Below are positions 26,408 to 34,106 of a DNA stretch of 64,000 bases, piece by piece (the stretch's first letter is position 1; every line of letters begins with the position of its first letter). The position numbers were made by a program, and so were the translations under genes. The notes beneath the pieces are model-generated. The model had not been told where the DNA came from and ran no database searches. It was given only the letters and a program-made list of their open reading frames with translations. Source of the stretch: JBEDUK01 sp040414485 (GTDB lineage Bacteria > Actinomycetota > UBA4738); NCBI GenBank assembly GCA_040414485.1, contig JBEDUK010000013.1:12699-76698 (forward strand), in the 5' to 3' direction.

Positions 26408-26461
26408 GCGGCCGACCTCCTCTGTCCCCGCCAGCATGGGTGCCGGGGACCACGCGGCGCC

Positions 26462-26476
26462 GGGCCGAAGGTCCCG
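26462..26476. promoter_or_regulatory. DosR-box-like palindrome (gggccgaaggtcccg)
   Basis: This site is 55 nt upstream of the orphan receiver start, in the short gap after the GNAT/acyl-CoA synthetase gene. Symmetric GGG-C-C / GG-CCC arms match the other region-B sites. Confidence 0.45.
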
Positions 26477-26487
26477 CTCCCGGGACG

Positions 26488-29367
26488 TCAGATGGACCGG
26501 CGCGCGAGCAGCGGCCGGGCGGCCGGCGCCGGCTCGGCGCGGATGCGCGCGTCGACGACGAGGGCGCCTTCGGGAAGCGCGATGACCGGATTGAGGTCGA
26601 GTTCGGCGATCTCCGCGTGTGCCTCGACCATGGCCCCCACGCGAAGGATCACGTCCTCGAGCGCCGCGACGTCGGCCTTCGGCGCACCACGGAAGCCGTC
26701 AAGTAGCGGAAACGTCGCGAGCGAGCGCAGCATCTCCCGGGCCTCCAGGTCGGTGAGCGGCGTCAGGCCGACGCGGACGTCCTTGATCAGTTCGGCGGCG
26801 GTCCCTCCCGCGCCGACGGCGACGACCGGACCGAACAGCGGGTCGTGCACCACCCCCACCAGCATCTCGACGCCGCCGTCGACCATCCGCTGGACGATGA
26901 ACCCGTCCGCCTGGTGGCCGGCGTCCGTGAGGGCCTTCCGGAGCGCCCTCGCCTCCCGTTCGACCTGTGCGCGGCCGCTCAGGCCCAATCTGATCGCGCC
27001 GATGTCGGTCTTGTGCAGCACACCGGGGCCGAGTGCCTTCAGGGCGACCGTGCCGCCCAGGCGATCCGCTGCCGCGCCGGCCGCCCGGGCGGAACGCGCG
27101 ACCTCGGACGGTGGAACCGCGAGCCCGTAGCAGGCGAGCAGGCGTTCGACCTCCTCCACGGTGAGCCACCCGCCTCCGCGGAGCAGCGCGCTGGCGATCG
27201 TGGCCGCCGCGCCGTCCGCATCGACCCGGGCCAGGTCGGGCATGGCGCCGACAGGCGCGCGCCGCCAGGCGCCGTACCCCACGGTATGGGCGAGCGCGCG
27301 GGCCGCTTCCTCTGGGAAGCCGAACGACGGAACGGTGCGCAAGCCGTTCGTTTCGGCAGACGCTCCGTCGTCCTGCGTGCGTTCGCCTCGAAGGATCGCC
27401 TCGGGAAGGCCGTCGGAGGACATGAACACGGCCAGGATCGGCATTTCGTGCCGGCGGCCTGCACTGTCACGCACCGCCTCGGCCACCGCGGTCGCCTCCG
27501 CGGCGAACGGAGGCAGGGAGATGACGATCAGCGCGTCGACCTCTCCGGCGGCCGCCAGCATGTCGATCGCCTCCGTGTACGCGGACGGGCCGGCCGAGGC
27601 GATCAGGTCGACCGGGTTGAGCACGCTCGCCGCGTGCGGGATCCGTTCGCGGAGGCGGCGCTGTGTGCCGTCGGAGAGGGCGGGCACCGTCAGGCCCAGA
27701 GCCTCGCACGCGTCGGCGCAGACGATGCCGGCGCCGCCGCCGTTGGTGACGATGCCGACGCGAGCGCCGCCCGGCACCGGCTGGCTCGCCAGGACCGATG
27801 CCACGTCGAACAACTCCGACAGCGTGTCGGTCCGGATCACGCCTGCCTGGCGGAACAGCGCATCCACGGTGAGGTCCGACGCGGCGATCAGCGCGCCGGT
27901 GTGCGAGCCCGTGGCGCGGACTCCGGCCGCGAAACGTCCGGATTTCACGGCAACGATCGGCTTGCTGCGCGAGACGCGTCGCGCGATCCTGCCGAAATTC
28001 CGGGGATTTCCGAAGGACTCGAGATACAGGAGGATCACCGCCGTATCGTCGTCCTGCTCCCAGAACTGGATCACGTCGTTTCCGGAGATGTCGGCCTTGT
28101 TCCCGACCGAGACGAAGGACGACATGGCGAGGGGCGGCGCCGTCGCGCGGGTGACCGCGGCGACGCCGAGGCCGCCGCTCTGCGAGAGGAACCCGATGCG
28201 GCCGCGCGGCGGGTATCCGGGTGAGAACGTGGCGTTCATCCGGACCGCGGGGTCGGTGTTCATGATGCCCATGCAGTTCGGCCCGATCAGGCGCATGCCG
28301 TATTCACGGCAGATCGACAGCAGCTCGCGCTGGCGAGCCCGGCCCTCGGCGCCGGTTTCGGCGAACCCGGCCGAGATCCCGACGAGCGCGCGGACGCCCG
28401 CCTCGCCGCAGGCCCGCGCGACGTCGGCGACCTGGTCGGCGGGAACGGCCACCAGGGCGAGGTCGACCGGGCCCGGGATGTCCCCGACCGAGGCGAACGC
28501 CGGGACCGACTGCACCACGGGAGCCGACGGGTTCACCGGGTAGACCGGTCCCTGGAAGCCCGTGGCGAGCAGGTTGTGGAACAACTCGCCCCCCACCGTT
28601 CCGCGCCGGCGCGACGCGCCGATCACGGCAACGGATGACGGCCGCAGGAAGGTCGTGAGGGCGGCCACCGCGGCGATGCGGTCGCGGTCCATGAAGCGCT
28701 CCAGGCCGTCCGGGGCGAGCGAGGTGGGGACCTCGATCTCCATGTATCCGGGCATCGAGCGGGTACGAAGCGGGAACCCGCTCGCCCGGATGACGCCGAT
28801 CATGCGCCGGTTGTCCGGGAGGACCTGGTTGACGAAGACCTGGTAGCCGGCCTCGTGGGCGGCCTCGGCGAGGTGCGCGAGCAGGATCGTGCCGAGCCCC
28901 CGGCCCTGGTAGTCGTCGGCAACGGCGAAGGCCGACTCGGCAGCCACCACGGAAGGCGCGCTCCCCGTCGTACCTGCCTCCGCCACCGCGATCTCCGACC
29001 CGTGATCGTGCGGCCGGTCCAGCCGCACATAGATCGCGTGGCCCACGATCCGGTGGTCGTGCCCCACGGTGGCGACGAGCGCGTACCGGTCGAGGTAGTC
29101 GACCTCCACCGACTGCTTCGCGGCCCGGTCCAGGTTCGCCCCGGCCGAGAAGAAGCGGAACGCCCGGGATTCGATGGACAGGTGCGCGTAGAACGCCCGC
29201 ATCGCGGCCTCGTCGTCGGCTCGCACCGGCCTGATGTGGACCGTCGAGCCGTCTCGCAGGGCGACGTCCGCCTCGCGGTCGGCCGGATACGGGTGGCGCT
29301 CAGCCGTGGCGGCGCCGAGTGCCTTCAGCGTCGGCGTCGCTCGGTCCGGGGCGCTGGGGGTGGTCAC
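26488..29367 (-). CDS. GNAT acetyltransferase fused to acyl-CoA synthetase (ADP-forming) domains; Pat-like
   Basis: A 959-residue fusion. An N-terminal GNAT domain (about 45-225) shows HIRPVRADDEAAMRAFY and the acetyl-CoA loop DDYQGRGLGTILLAHL. A CoA-binding domain (SSVAVIGASRRRGTVGG), a succinyl-CoA-ligase-type flavodoxin domain (FLSQSGGLGVA, SHTGALI) and an ATP-grasp domain (ALKALGPGVLHKTDIGAI, MVGVVHDPLFGPVVA-type) follow. Such proteins include bacterial lysine acetyltransferases of the Pat family, in which the synthetase part may be catalytic or regulatory. GTG at 29367 was chosen because the upstream sequence lies inside the ferric-reductase-like gene. It follows that gene by 35 nt and may be co-transcribed. 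Confidence 0.85.
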   Translation of the reverse strand: MTTPSAPDRATPTLKALGAATAERHPYPADREADVALRDGSTVHIRPVRADDEAAMRAFYAHLSIESRAFRFFSAGANLDRAAKQSVEVDYLDRYALVATVGHDHRIVGHAIYVRLDRPHDHGSEIAVAEAGTTGSAPSVVAAESAFAVADDYQGRGLGTILLAHLAEAAHEAGYQVFVNQVLPDNRRMIGVIRASGFPLRTRSMPGYMEIEVPTSLAPDGLERFMDRDRIAAVAALTTFLRPSSVAVIGASRRRGTVGGELFHNLLATGFQGPVYPVNPSAPVVQSVPAFASVGDIPGPVDLALVAVPADQVADVARACGEAGVRALVGISAGFAETGAEGRARQRELLSICREYGMRLIGPNCMGIMNTDPAVRMNATFSPGYPPRGRIGFLSQSGGLGVAAVTRATAPPLAMSSFVSVGNKADISGNDVIQFWEQDDDTAVILLYLESFGNPRNFGRIARRVSRSKPIVAVKSGRFAAGVRATGSHTGALIAASDLTVDALFRQAGVIRTDTLSELFDVASVLASQPVPGGARVGIVTNGGGAGIVCADACEALGLTVPALSDGTQRRLRERIPHAASVLNPVDLIASAGPSAYTEAIDMLAAAGEVDALIVISLPPFAAEATAVAEAVRDSAGRRHEMPILAVFMSSDGLPEAILRGERTQDDGASAETNGLRTVPSFGFPEEAARALAHTVGYGAWRRAPVGAMPDLARVDADGAAATIASALLRGGGWLTVEEVERLLACYGLAVPPSEVARSARAAGAAADRLGGTVALKALGPGVLHKTDIGAIRLGLSGRAQVEREARALRKALTDAGHQADGFIVQRMVDGGVEMLVGVVHDPLFGPVVAVGAGGTAAELIKDVRVGLTPLTDLEAREMLRSLATFPLLDGFRGAPKADVAALEDVILRVGAMVEAHAEIAELDLNPVIALPEGALVVDARIRAEPAPAARPLLARRSI

Positions 29368-29401
29368 CGACCGCAGCGTAGCGCCGGTGACCGGCGGACG
29401 C

Positions 29402-30085
29402 TCAGCGGGTCGCGGCGGGTTCGGGCTCGCGCGCTTCCCGAACGTGCGGAGGGCTCGGGCGCAGGGGGACGGAGACGGACGCCGCCGCGGCCGCCCCTTC
29501 AACCTGTCGGCCGGCCCGCGCCCGGACCGCCGCGGGGGCGTTGGCGGGCACCGCCTTCCGCTGTGGACGCAGACCCGCGGTGAGCCCGCGCACCAGGACC
29601 AGGAACACCACGATCGCGGCCGTGGACACGTAGATCCACCACATCCACGGCCGGGCGGTGTCGGTTCCCGCGAACACCCCGTGGACCATGGCCAGCGAGA
29701 ACATCGGCACGGCCAGGAGGTGCAGGCGCCGCCACCACGCCGGACCGACGCGCTTGCGGAGCCACGACGAACAAAGGACCACCACGGTCAGGTACATCGC
29801 CAGGATCCCGGCCGCGACCGCGGGCGCCTTGAAGCTCGTGTGGAACGGCACCAGGACGTCGACCAGCGTGAACGGCACGAATCGGTCGAGCAGGAGCCCG
29901 CCGAGGTGGAAGGTGAGGAGCGCCAACGCGGCCGTGGAGAGGAACTGGTGCACGGCCGTGGCCGTCGCCCGCGGCAGTCGCTTCCCGCCGATGGTCGTCG
30001 TGCCGGCCAGACCCCACGCCACGGTGCCGAACAGCATCACATACGCGCCGATGCCCGCGGCTCGGAGCACGATCCACGTCAACAC
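29402..30085 (-). CDS. Ferric-reductase-like (MsrQ/YedZ-type) transmembrane protein
   Basis: A 227-residue integral membrane protein of about six helices. Haem-ligand-type histidines fall in helices: AVHQFLSTAALALLTFHLGG, VPFHTSF, RRLHLLAVPMFSLAMVHGVF. This pattern matches the ferric-reductase-like transmembrane domain that binds b haems and carries electrons across the membrane. The C-terminus is a charged Ala/Arg tail without FAD or NAD domains, so electrons must come from a partner. The GTG start at 30085 overlaps the ApbE stop by 7 nt; GGGAGG is upstream. It is fifth gene of the ApbE module. Confidence 0.78.
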   Translation of the reverse strand: MLTWIVLRAAGIGAYVMLFGTVAWGLAGTTTIGGKRLPRATATAVHQFLSTAALALLTFHLGGLLLDRFVPFTLVDVLVPFHTSFKAPAVAAGILAMYLTVVVLCSSWLRKRVGPAWWRRLHLLAVPMFSLAMVHGVFAGTDTARPWMWWIYVSTAAIVVFLVLVRGLTAGLRPQRKAVPANAPAAVRARAGRQVEGAAAAASVSVPLRPSPPHVREAREPEPAATR

Positions 30086-31062
30086 GCCGCTCCGACCTCC
30101 CGTTCGGCGCCGGCGTCGTGCATGTTCACCAGGACGCGGCCGTCCTCCAGGAAGAGCACCACGGGAAACCGGTCGAGGATCTCCTCGGCCGCCAGGAGCG
30201 CCCATTTCGATCGGATCTCCGCCTCCGCGCCCGTGGATGCCCACGCCGTGGCCTGCACGACGCGGGTCGCCGATGACGTGCCGGTGCGCGGATCGATGAT
30301 GTGGTGACGACGCTCCGCGCCGCGCGACCACGAGCGGAAGAGGGTCGAGGACGTGGCCAGGGCCCCCCCGTGGAGGTCGAGGTGCAATGCCACGCCGGAC
30401 CCGTCGGGGTCGTCGACCGCGACGCGGAGCGCGCCACCGTTCGGGCGCCCCCGAAGCCGGAGGTCGCCCCCCGCGTCGATCAGGGACCAGGGAAGACTGC
30501 TGGTCCGCTGCGACGCGAGATCCGCCGCCCACCCCTTCGCGATCCCACCGAGATCGAGGGCAGTGTCCGGGGGGAGGAGGACTTGCCACGGATCCGCTAC
30601 CAGGCGAACGTCCGCCCACCGTCCCACCGGCCCTGGAGGAGGCGCGTCGTCGCCGCCGGCGCGGGTGCCGGTCACGCGTCGGGGATCACCCGTGCCGGCA
30701 CGCACCTCCTCGAAGTCGCGGTCGTACCCGGCCGCGACCAGGGCCGGAAGGATGGTGGGATCGAACAGCCCGTTGCTCGCGCGCGCTCCGGCGAGCGCCA
30801 GGGCGAGCACCGCGGCGAACGGATCCGAAATGCGGGTCCACCGTCCCGCTCGTGCGTTGACCTTCGAGAGTTCGCTGTCGGGCCGGAACCGGGACAGGCG
30901 GGCCTCGAGCTCGTCGAACCTCGACCGCACTCGGGCGGCTGCCGTGCGTGCGGCGGCCTCACAGCCGGCCGGCGCGACGAGGGAGATCTCGGTGCCCATG
31001 GCGCGAAACGAATGCCGCGTCTCGGTCGGGGGAACCCTGGTGCGGGCAGGTGCGGTCAGCAT
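30079..31062 (-). CDS. ApbE-family FAD:protein FMN transferase (copy 2)
   Basis: A 327-residue ApbE-like protein, which in the family links FMN covalently to Thr/Ser of extracytoplasmic redox proteins. Visible motifs: FRAMGTEISLV, SELSKVNARAGRWTRI, LFDPTILPALVAAGYDRDF, LDLGGIAKGWAADLA, LIDAGGDLRL and HHIIDPRTGTSS. The usual C-terminal A-D-A-x-A-T metal motif reads AEAEIRSKWALL, with Glu and Lys substituted, matching copy 1. No clear signal peptide is seen, so the site of action is uncertain. The start overlaps the small membrane protein gene by 7 nt. Confidence 0.85.
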   Translation of the reverse strand: MLTAPARTRVPPTETRHSFRAMGTEISLVAPAGCEAAARTAAARVRSRFDELEARLSRFRPDSELSKVNARAGRWTRISDPFAAVLALALAGARASNGLFDPTILPALVAAGYDRDFEEVRAGTGDPRRVTGTRAGGDDAPPPGPVGRWADVRLVADPWQVLLPPDTALDLGGIAKGWAADLASQRTSSLPWSLIDAGGDLRLRGRPNGGALRVAVDDPDGSGVALHLDLHGGALATSSTLFRSWSRGAERRHHIIDPRTGTSSATRVVQATAWASTGAEAEIRSKWALLAAEEILDRFPVVLFLEDGRVLVNMHDAGAEREVGAAC

Positions 31063-31376
31063 GTCGAGCACTTCGTCCGCACGCCGCCCCCGCCTCCGCT
31101 CGAGCCGCTGGAGCCGCCCGTGTAGACGTATCGAACCTGGGGCGGGCCGCTTTGTGCCGGCGCATTCGGCGGATCGACGATCACGATCCGTCGGGTGATC
31201 TTGCGGATCTCGGTCGGCGCCTGCTGCTGGCTCTGCGTTCCGGCGGATGCCGGCGGACGCGGGACCGCGTTCAGCACGACCCACGGCGTGGCGAAGGAGA
31301 CCGCACCGGCAGCGTAGGCCCAGACACGGATCGTCCGCTTCGACCTGCGCGGCCGGCGAGATGAGGCGGCGGTCAT
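31056..31376 (-). CDS. Small membrane protein with Ser/Gly tail (copy B of ApbE-associated pair)
   Basis: A 106-residue protein: basic N-terminus (RRPRRSKR), one membrane helix (about 17-37), a short extracytoplasmic region with EIRKITRRIVIVDPP, then a low-complexity GGSSGSSGGGGG segment and a C-terminal C-x2-C (KCSTC). It resembles the 107-residue protein at 32331-32654 in layout and in the EIR-x-IT motif. It is sandwiched between two apbE genes with ATGA-type overlaps. I do not recognise the family. Being an FMN acceptor or redox carrier is only a hypothesis: no classic S/T-G-A-T/S flavinylation motif is present. Confidence 0.7.
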   Translation of the reverse strand: MTAASSRRPRRSKRTIRVWAYAAGAVSFATPWVVLNAVPRPPASAGTQSQQQAPTEIRKITRRIVIVDPPNAPAQSGPPQVRYVYTGGSSGSSGGGGGVRTKCSTC

Positions 31377-32344
31377 GGGTCGGTCCGCCCGTGCTCGGCT
31401 CGCTCGTCGCCGTCAAGGTTCGTGACGACCGCGCCGTCGTCACGAACCAGGACGACGGGGAGTCGTTCCAGCGCCCGGTCCGGCGCCAGGAGCGCCCATT
31501 TCGAGCCGACCTCGGCCTTCGCGCAGGTCGGACCCCAGACCGTGGCCTGGACCACGCCGGTCCGCGCCGGCAGGCCGGTGCGCGGGTCGATCAGATGGTG
31601 GCGGTCCGGGCCCCAGGCGCGCGCGGTCACGGCCGAGGTCGCGATCGCGCCGCGGCCGACCCGCAGACGGAGGATCTCGGTCCCGGGGTCGTGAGGATCC
31701 TCCACGCCGATGTCCACCGCGCCGCCGGGTGGCCTCCCGACCACGCGAAGGTCTCCGCCGGCATCGACCATCGCCCATGGGAGCAATCCGCGCACGCGGC
31801 GAGCGGCGCGGTCGACGGTCCAGCCCTTGGCGATCCCGCCGAAGTCGAGCGCGACCCCGCCCGGGACCAGCACGCGGTCGTCCCGGAGGCGGATCTCGCG
31901 CCAGCGGCCGCATGGTTCGGGTGGATGCAGCGCCAATCGTCCCCCGGCGATCACGTCGTCGAAGTCGCGGTCGTACCCGATCGCGAGCAGGGCCGGCAGC
32001 ACCGTCGGGTCGAACAGCCCGCCCGTCCGTCGCGCCGCGTCGAGCGCCGCGCGCAGCACCGCATGGAACGGCTTCGACACGCGGGTCCACCGGCCGGCCG
32101 TCGCGTTGACCCGCGACAGCTCGGTCGCCTCGCGGAACCGGCTGAAGCGGTCGTCCTCGCGGCTGAATGTGGCACGGATCACGCCGAATGCCTCGTCGAC
32201 GGCGGCGGCCGCGGCCGCGTCCGCCGGCCCGATCAGCGTGACGAGCGTTCCCATGGAACGGAACGAACGCCGTGCCCAGCGGACCGGTTCGGACGCATCC
32301 GAGACCTCGTCGATCCGGCGGGGGAGGGCCTCAGTCGTCGTCAC
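31373..32344 (-). CDS. ApbE-family FAD:protein FMN transferase (copy 1)
   Basis: A 323-residue ApbE-like protein. Motifs: FRSMGTLVTLIG, TELSRVNATAGRWTRV, LFDPTVLPALLAIGYDRDF, LDFGGIAKGWTVDRA, MVDAGGDLRVVG and HHLIDPRTGLPA. As in copy 2, the usual metal motif is altered (AKAEVGSKWALL). The two copies are clearly paralogous, each preceded by a small Ser/Gly-tailed membrane protein, so the pair arose by duplication of a two-gene unit. The start overlaps the upstream small-protein gene by 14 nt. Confidence 0.87.
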   Translation of the reverse strand: MTTTEALPRRIDEVSDASEPVRWARRSFRSMGTLVTLIGPADAAAAAAVDEAFGVIRATFSREDDRFSRFREATELSRVNATAGRWTRVSKPFHAVLRAALDAARRTGGLFDPTVLPALLAIGYDRDFDDVIAGGRLALHPPEPCGRWREIRLRDDRVLVPGGVALDFGGIAKGWTVDRAARRVRGLLPWAMVDAGGDLRVVGRPPGGAVDIGVEDPHDPGTEILRLRVGRGAIATSAVTARAWGPDRHHLIDPRTGLPARTGVVQATVWGPTCAKAEVGSKWALLAPDRALERLPVVLVRDDGAVVTNLDGDERAEHGRTDP

Positions 32345-32654
32345 CGCCCTGCCCCTCTTCGCCGTCGTCGCCGTGGTGATGCGAGCCGCCCGTGTGGTGG
32401 TAGGCCGAGGATCCGGAGGACGAGCCGCCGGAGGATCGGTGCACCGTGATCGTCACGGGCGAGGGCTTCGTCTTCGGCGTTTTCGCCTTCTTGTGGATCG
32501 TGATCGTGCGGATCTCCGTCCGAACGATCGGCTTCGCGGGTGCGGCGCGGTCCGCCGAGGCGGCCTGTTCGAGGGTCGCCGTGTACCCCACCACGCCGGA
32601 CACCAGGGCGCCCGTCACGCCGCCGGCCAGTGCGATCGCCGTTCGCTTGTTCAA
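32331..32654 (-). CDS. Small membrane protein with Ser/Gly/His tail (copy A of ApbE-associated pair)
   Basis: A 107-residue protein: membrane helix near the N-terminus (about 7-27), EIRTITIHKKAKTPKTKPSP, then SSGGSSSGSS and a His/Asp-rich tail (HHTGGSHHHGDDGEE). It shares the EIR-x-IT motif and overall plan with 31056-31376 but ends in His rather than C-x2-C, suggesting metal or haem interaction. The start is TTG at 32654, supported by GGAGG six nt before it. It is first gene of a five-gene module and divergent from the CBS-BON gene, with a DosR-like palindrome between. Family not recognised. Confidence 0.7.
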   Translation of the reverse strand: MNKRTAIALAGGVTGALVSGVVGYTATLEQAASADRAAPAKPIVRTEIRTITIHKKAKTPKTKPSPVTITVHRSSGGSSSGSSAYHHTGGSHHHGDDGEEGQGGDDD

Positions 32655-32791
32655 CGTTCACCTCCGCGGTCCGACTTCGAGAGGTGAACGCTACGAACGG
32701 GCCGGTAAGCGGTCCTCCAGCGGCGGGTTCAGGGCAGGCAAACGTTGGCTCTGAACGGCCTGTGAAGCTGGCTCCGGTCCCTGGACGATGA

Positions 32792-32806
32792 GGGGCGTTC
32801 GGCCCA
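32792..32806. promoter_or_regulatory. DosR-box-like palindrome (ggggcgttcggccca)
   Basis: Located in the 209-nt divergent gap between the ApbE module and the CBS-BON gene, 58 nt before the latter's start. Confidence 0.5.
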
Positions 32807-32863
32807 GGCGCTGAGCGACCACGCGGTGCAGCATCGGCGCGGACGAGGGAATCGAGGCGAGCC

Positions 32864-33583
32864 ATGGCCCGACTGGTGAAGGACCTCATGACCCGAACGG
32901 TGGTCACCGTCCCCGAGGAGGCGCCGTTCAGGCAGATAGTCAAGTTGCTTGACGAATATCGGATCAGCGCGCTCCCGGTGGTCGACGCCGGCGATCGTTT
33001 GGTCGGGATCGTCTCCGAGGCGGATCTGCTGCTGAAGGAGGAACGCGACGACCGGGACCTGGACGAGCCTCGGCGGTCACCACCGTTCGAGAGCAGGAGG
33101 CGCAGGATCGAACGCATGAAGGCCGGCGGAACGGTCGCGCGCGATCTCATGACCACGCCGGTGGTCACGATCGGCCCCGATGCGTCGGCGGGCGACGCCG
33201 CCCGGTTGATGCACCGCCAGGGTGTGAAGCGACTTCCGGTGGTGTGGCGCGATGGTCAGGTGCTGGGCATCGTGAGCCGGCGCGATCTCCTACGGCTGTT
33301 CCTGCGCAGCGACGCGGACATCCGCGAGGAGATCCATCACGAGGTGATGGAACGGACGCTCTGGATCGACCGGTACGCCGTCGCCGTCCAGGTTCGCGAT
33401 GGCGTCGTGACGCTTCGCGGCGAACTCGACCGACGCTCGCTGTGTTCGATGCTGGTCACGCTTGTCGGGCGCGTGGAGGGCGTGGTCGGCGTCAACGACC
33501 GGCTGACGTATCGGATCGACGACTCCGACGTGCGGCCGCGCGGGGTCCCGCTGGAGCTGATCGTCACGGGTATCCGGACGTGA
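32864..33583 (+). CDS. CBS-pair and BON domain protein
   Basis: A 239-residue cytoplasmic protein. Two CBS motifs (VKDLMTRTVVTVPEEAPF with ISALPVVDAGDRLVGIVSEADLL; ARDLMTTPVVTIGPDASA with RLPVVWRDGQVLGIVSRRDLL) are followed by a BON domain (VAVQVRDGVVTLRGELDRRS, then VEGVVGVNDRL). CBS pairs sense adenine nucleotides; BON domains may bind membranes or ligands. CBS proteins such as Hrp1 belong to the mycobacterial dormancy regulon, and a DosR-like site lies upstream. A charged linker (ERDDRDLDEPRR) separates the CBS motifs. Confidence 0.88.
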   Translation: MARLVKDLMTRTVVTVPEEAPFRQIVKLLDEYRISALPVVDAGDRLVGIVSEADLLLKEERDDRDLDEPRRSPPFESRRRRIERMKAGGTVARDLMTTPVVTIGPDASAGDAARLMHRQGVKRLPVVWRDGQVLGIVSRRDLLRLFLRSDADIREEIHHEVMERTLWIDRYAVAVQVRDGVVTLRGELDRRSLCSMLVTLVGRVEGVVGVNDRLTYRIDDSDVRPRGVPLELIVTGIRT

Positions 33584-33636
33584 TCCAGCGGCGTACAGGT
33601 GCACGGCACGAGCCGGCCGTCGTGCCCGGCACGGGC

Positions 33637-33651
33637 GGGCCATTCGGCACA
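33637..33651. promoter_or_regulatory. DosR-box-like half-conserved palindrome (gggccattcggcaca)
   Basis: Lies 71 nt upstream of the CBS-pair gene at 33723. The left arm is strong; the right arm has one mismatch (CGGCAC). Confidence 0.4.
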
Positions 33652-33722
33652 GCTGCGGCACCGCGGCCTCCGCTAGCGTGCCCGCACGGGTCACGACGCA
33701 CGTGGTCCGCGAAGGAGCCACG

Positions 33723-34091
33723 ATGAAGGTCGACGCGATCTACCGGCCGGAACTCTTCACGGTCGGGGCCGATGACTCGCTCGCCGAGGCGGCGAGTTCG
33801 ATGCAGTACAACGAGGTGGGGGCCCTTCCGGTGTACGAGGGCGAGCGGTTCGTCGGGATCATCACCGAGCGCGATCTGGTGCGCGCGATCGCCGACGACA
33901 TCGCCCCGCAGGAGACTGCGGTTCGCGATTACATGACGCCGGATCCGGCGTCCATCACGCCCGAAACCGACGTCCGCAACGCGGCCGAGCGCATGCTCCA
34001 GATGGGCGTCAGGCACCTGCCGGTGGTGGTCGGCGACGAAGTCGTCGGCATGGTGTCGGTTCGGGACCTCCTGATCGATTCGTCCGGCTGA
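33723..34091 (+). CDS. CBS-pair protein, Hrp1-like
   Basis: A 122-residue protein consisting almost wholly of two CBS motifs: FTVGADDSLAEAASSMQYNEVGALPVYEG and YMTPDPASITPETDVRNAAERMLQMGVRHLPVV. It has the same size and layout as mycobacterial Hrp1, a strongly hypoxia-induced CBS protein of unknown biochemical role. ATG at 33723 is preceded by GAAGGAG. It is monocistronic, converging on the CoA-transferase/hydrolase gene. Confidence 0.87.
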   Translation: MKVDAIYRPELFTVGADDSLAEAASSMQYNEVGALPVYEGERFVGIITERDLVRAIADDIAPQETAVRDYMTPDPASITPETDVRNAAERMLQMGVRHLPVVVGDEVVGMVSVRDLLIDSSG

Positions 34092-34106
34092 TCGGGACCG
34101 GGCAGA

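Noticed and set aside
32746..32767. Possible PHO box on the minus strand upstream of small protein A
   Set aside because: Only two units (cttcacaggcc, gttcagagcca) with mismatches; the gene is not obviously phosphate-related and a DosR-like site is closer.
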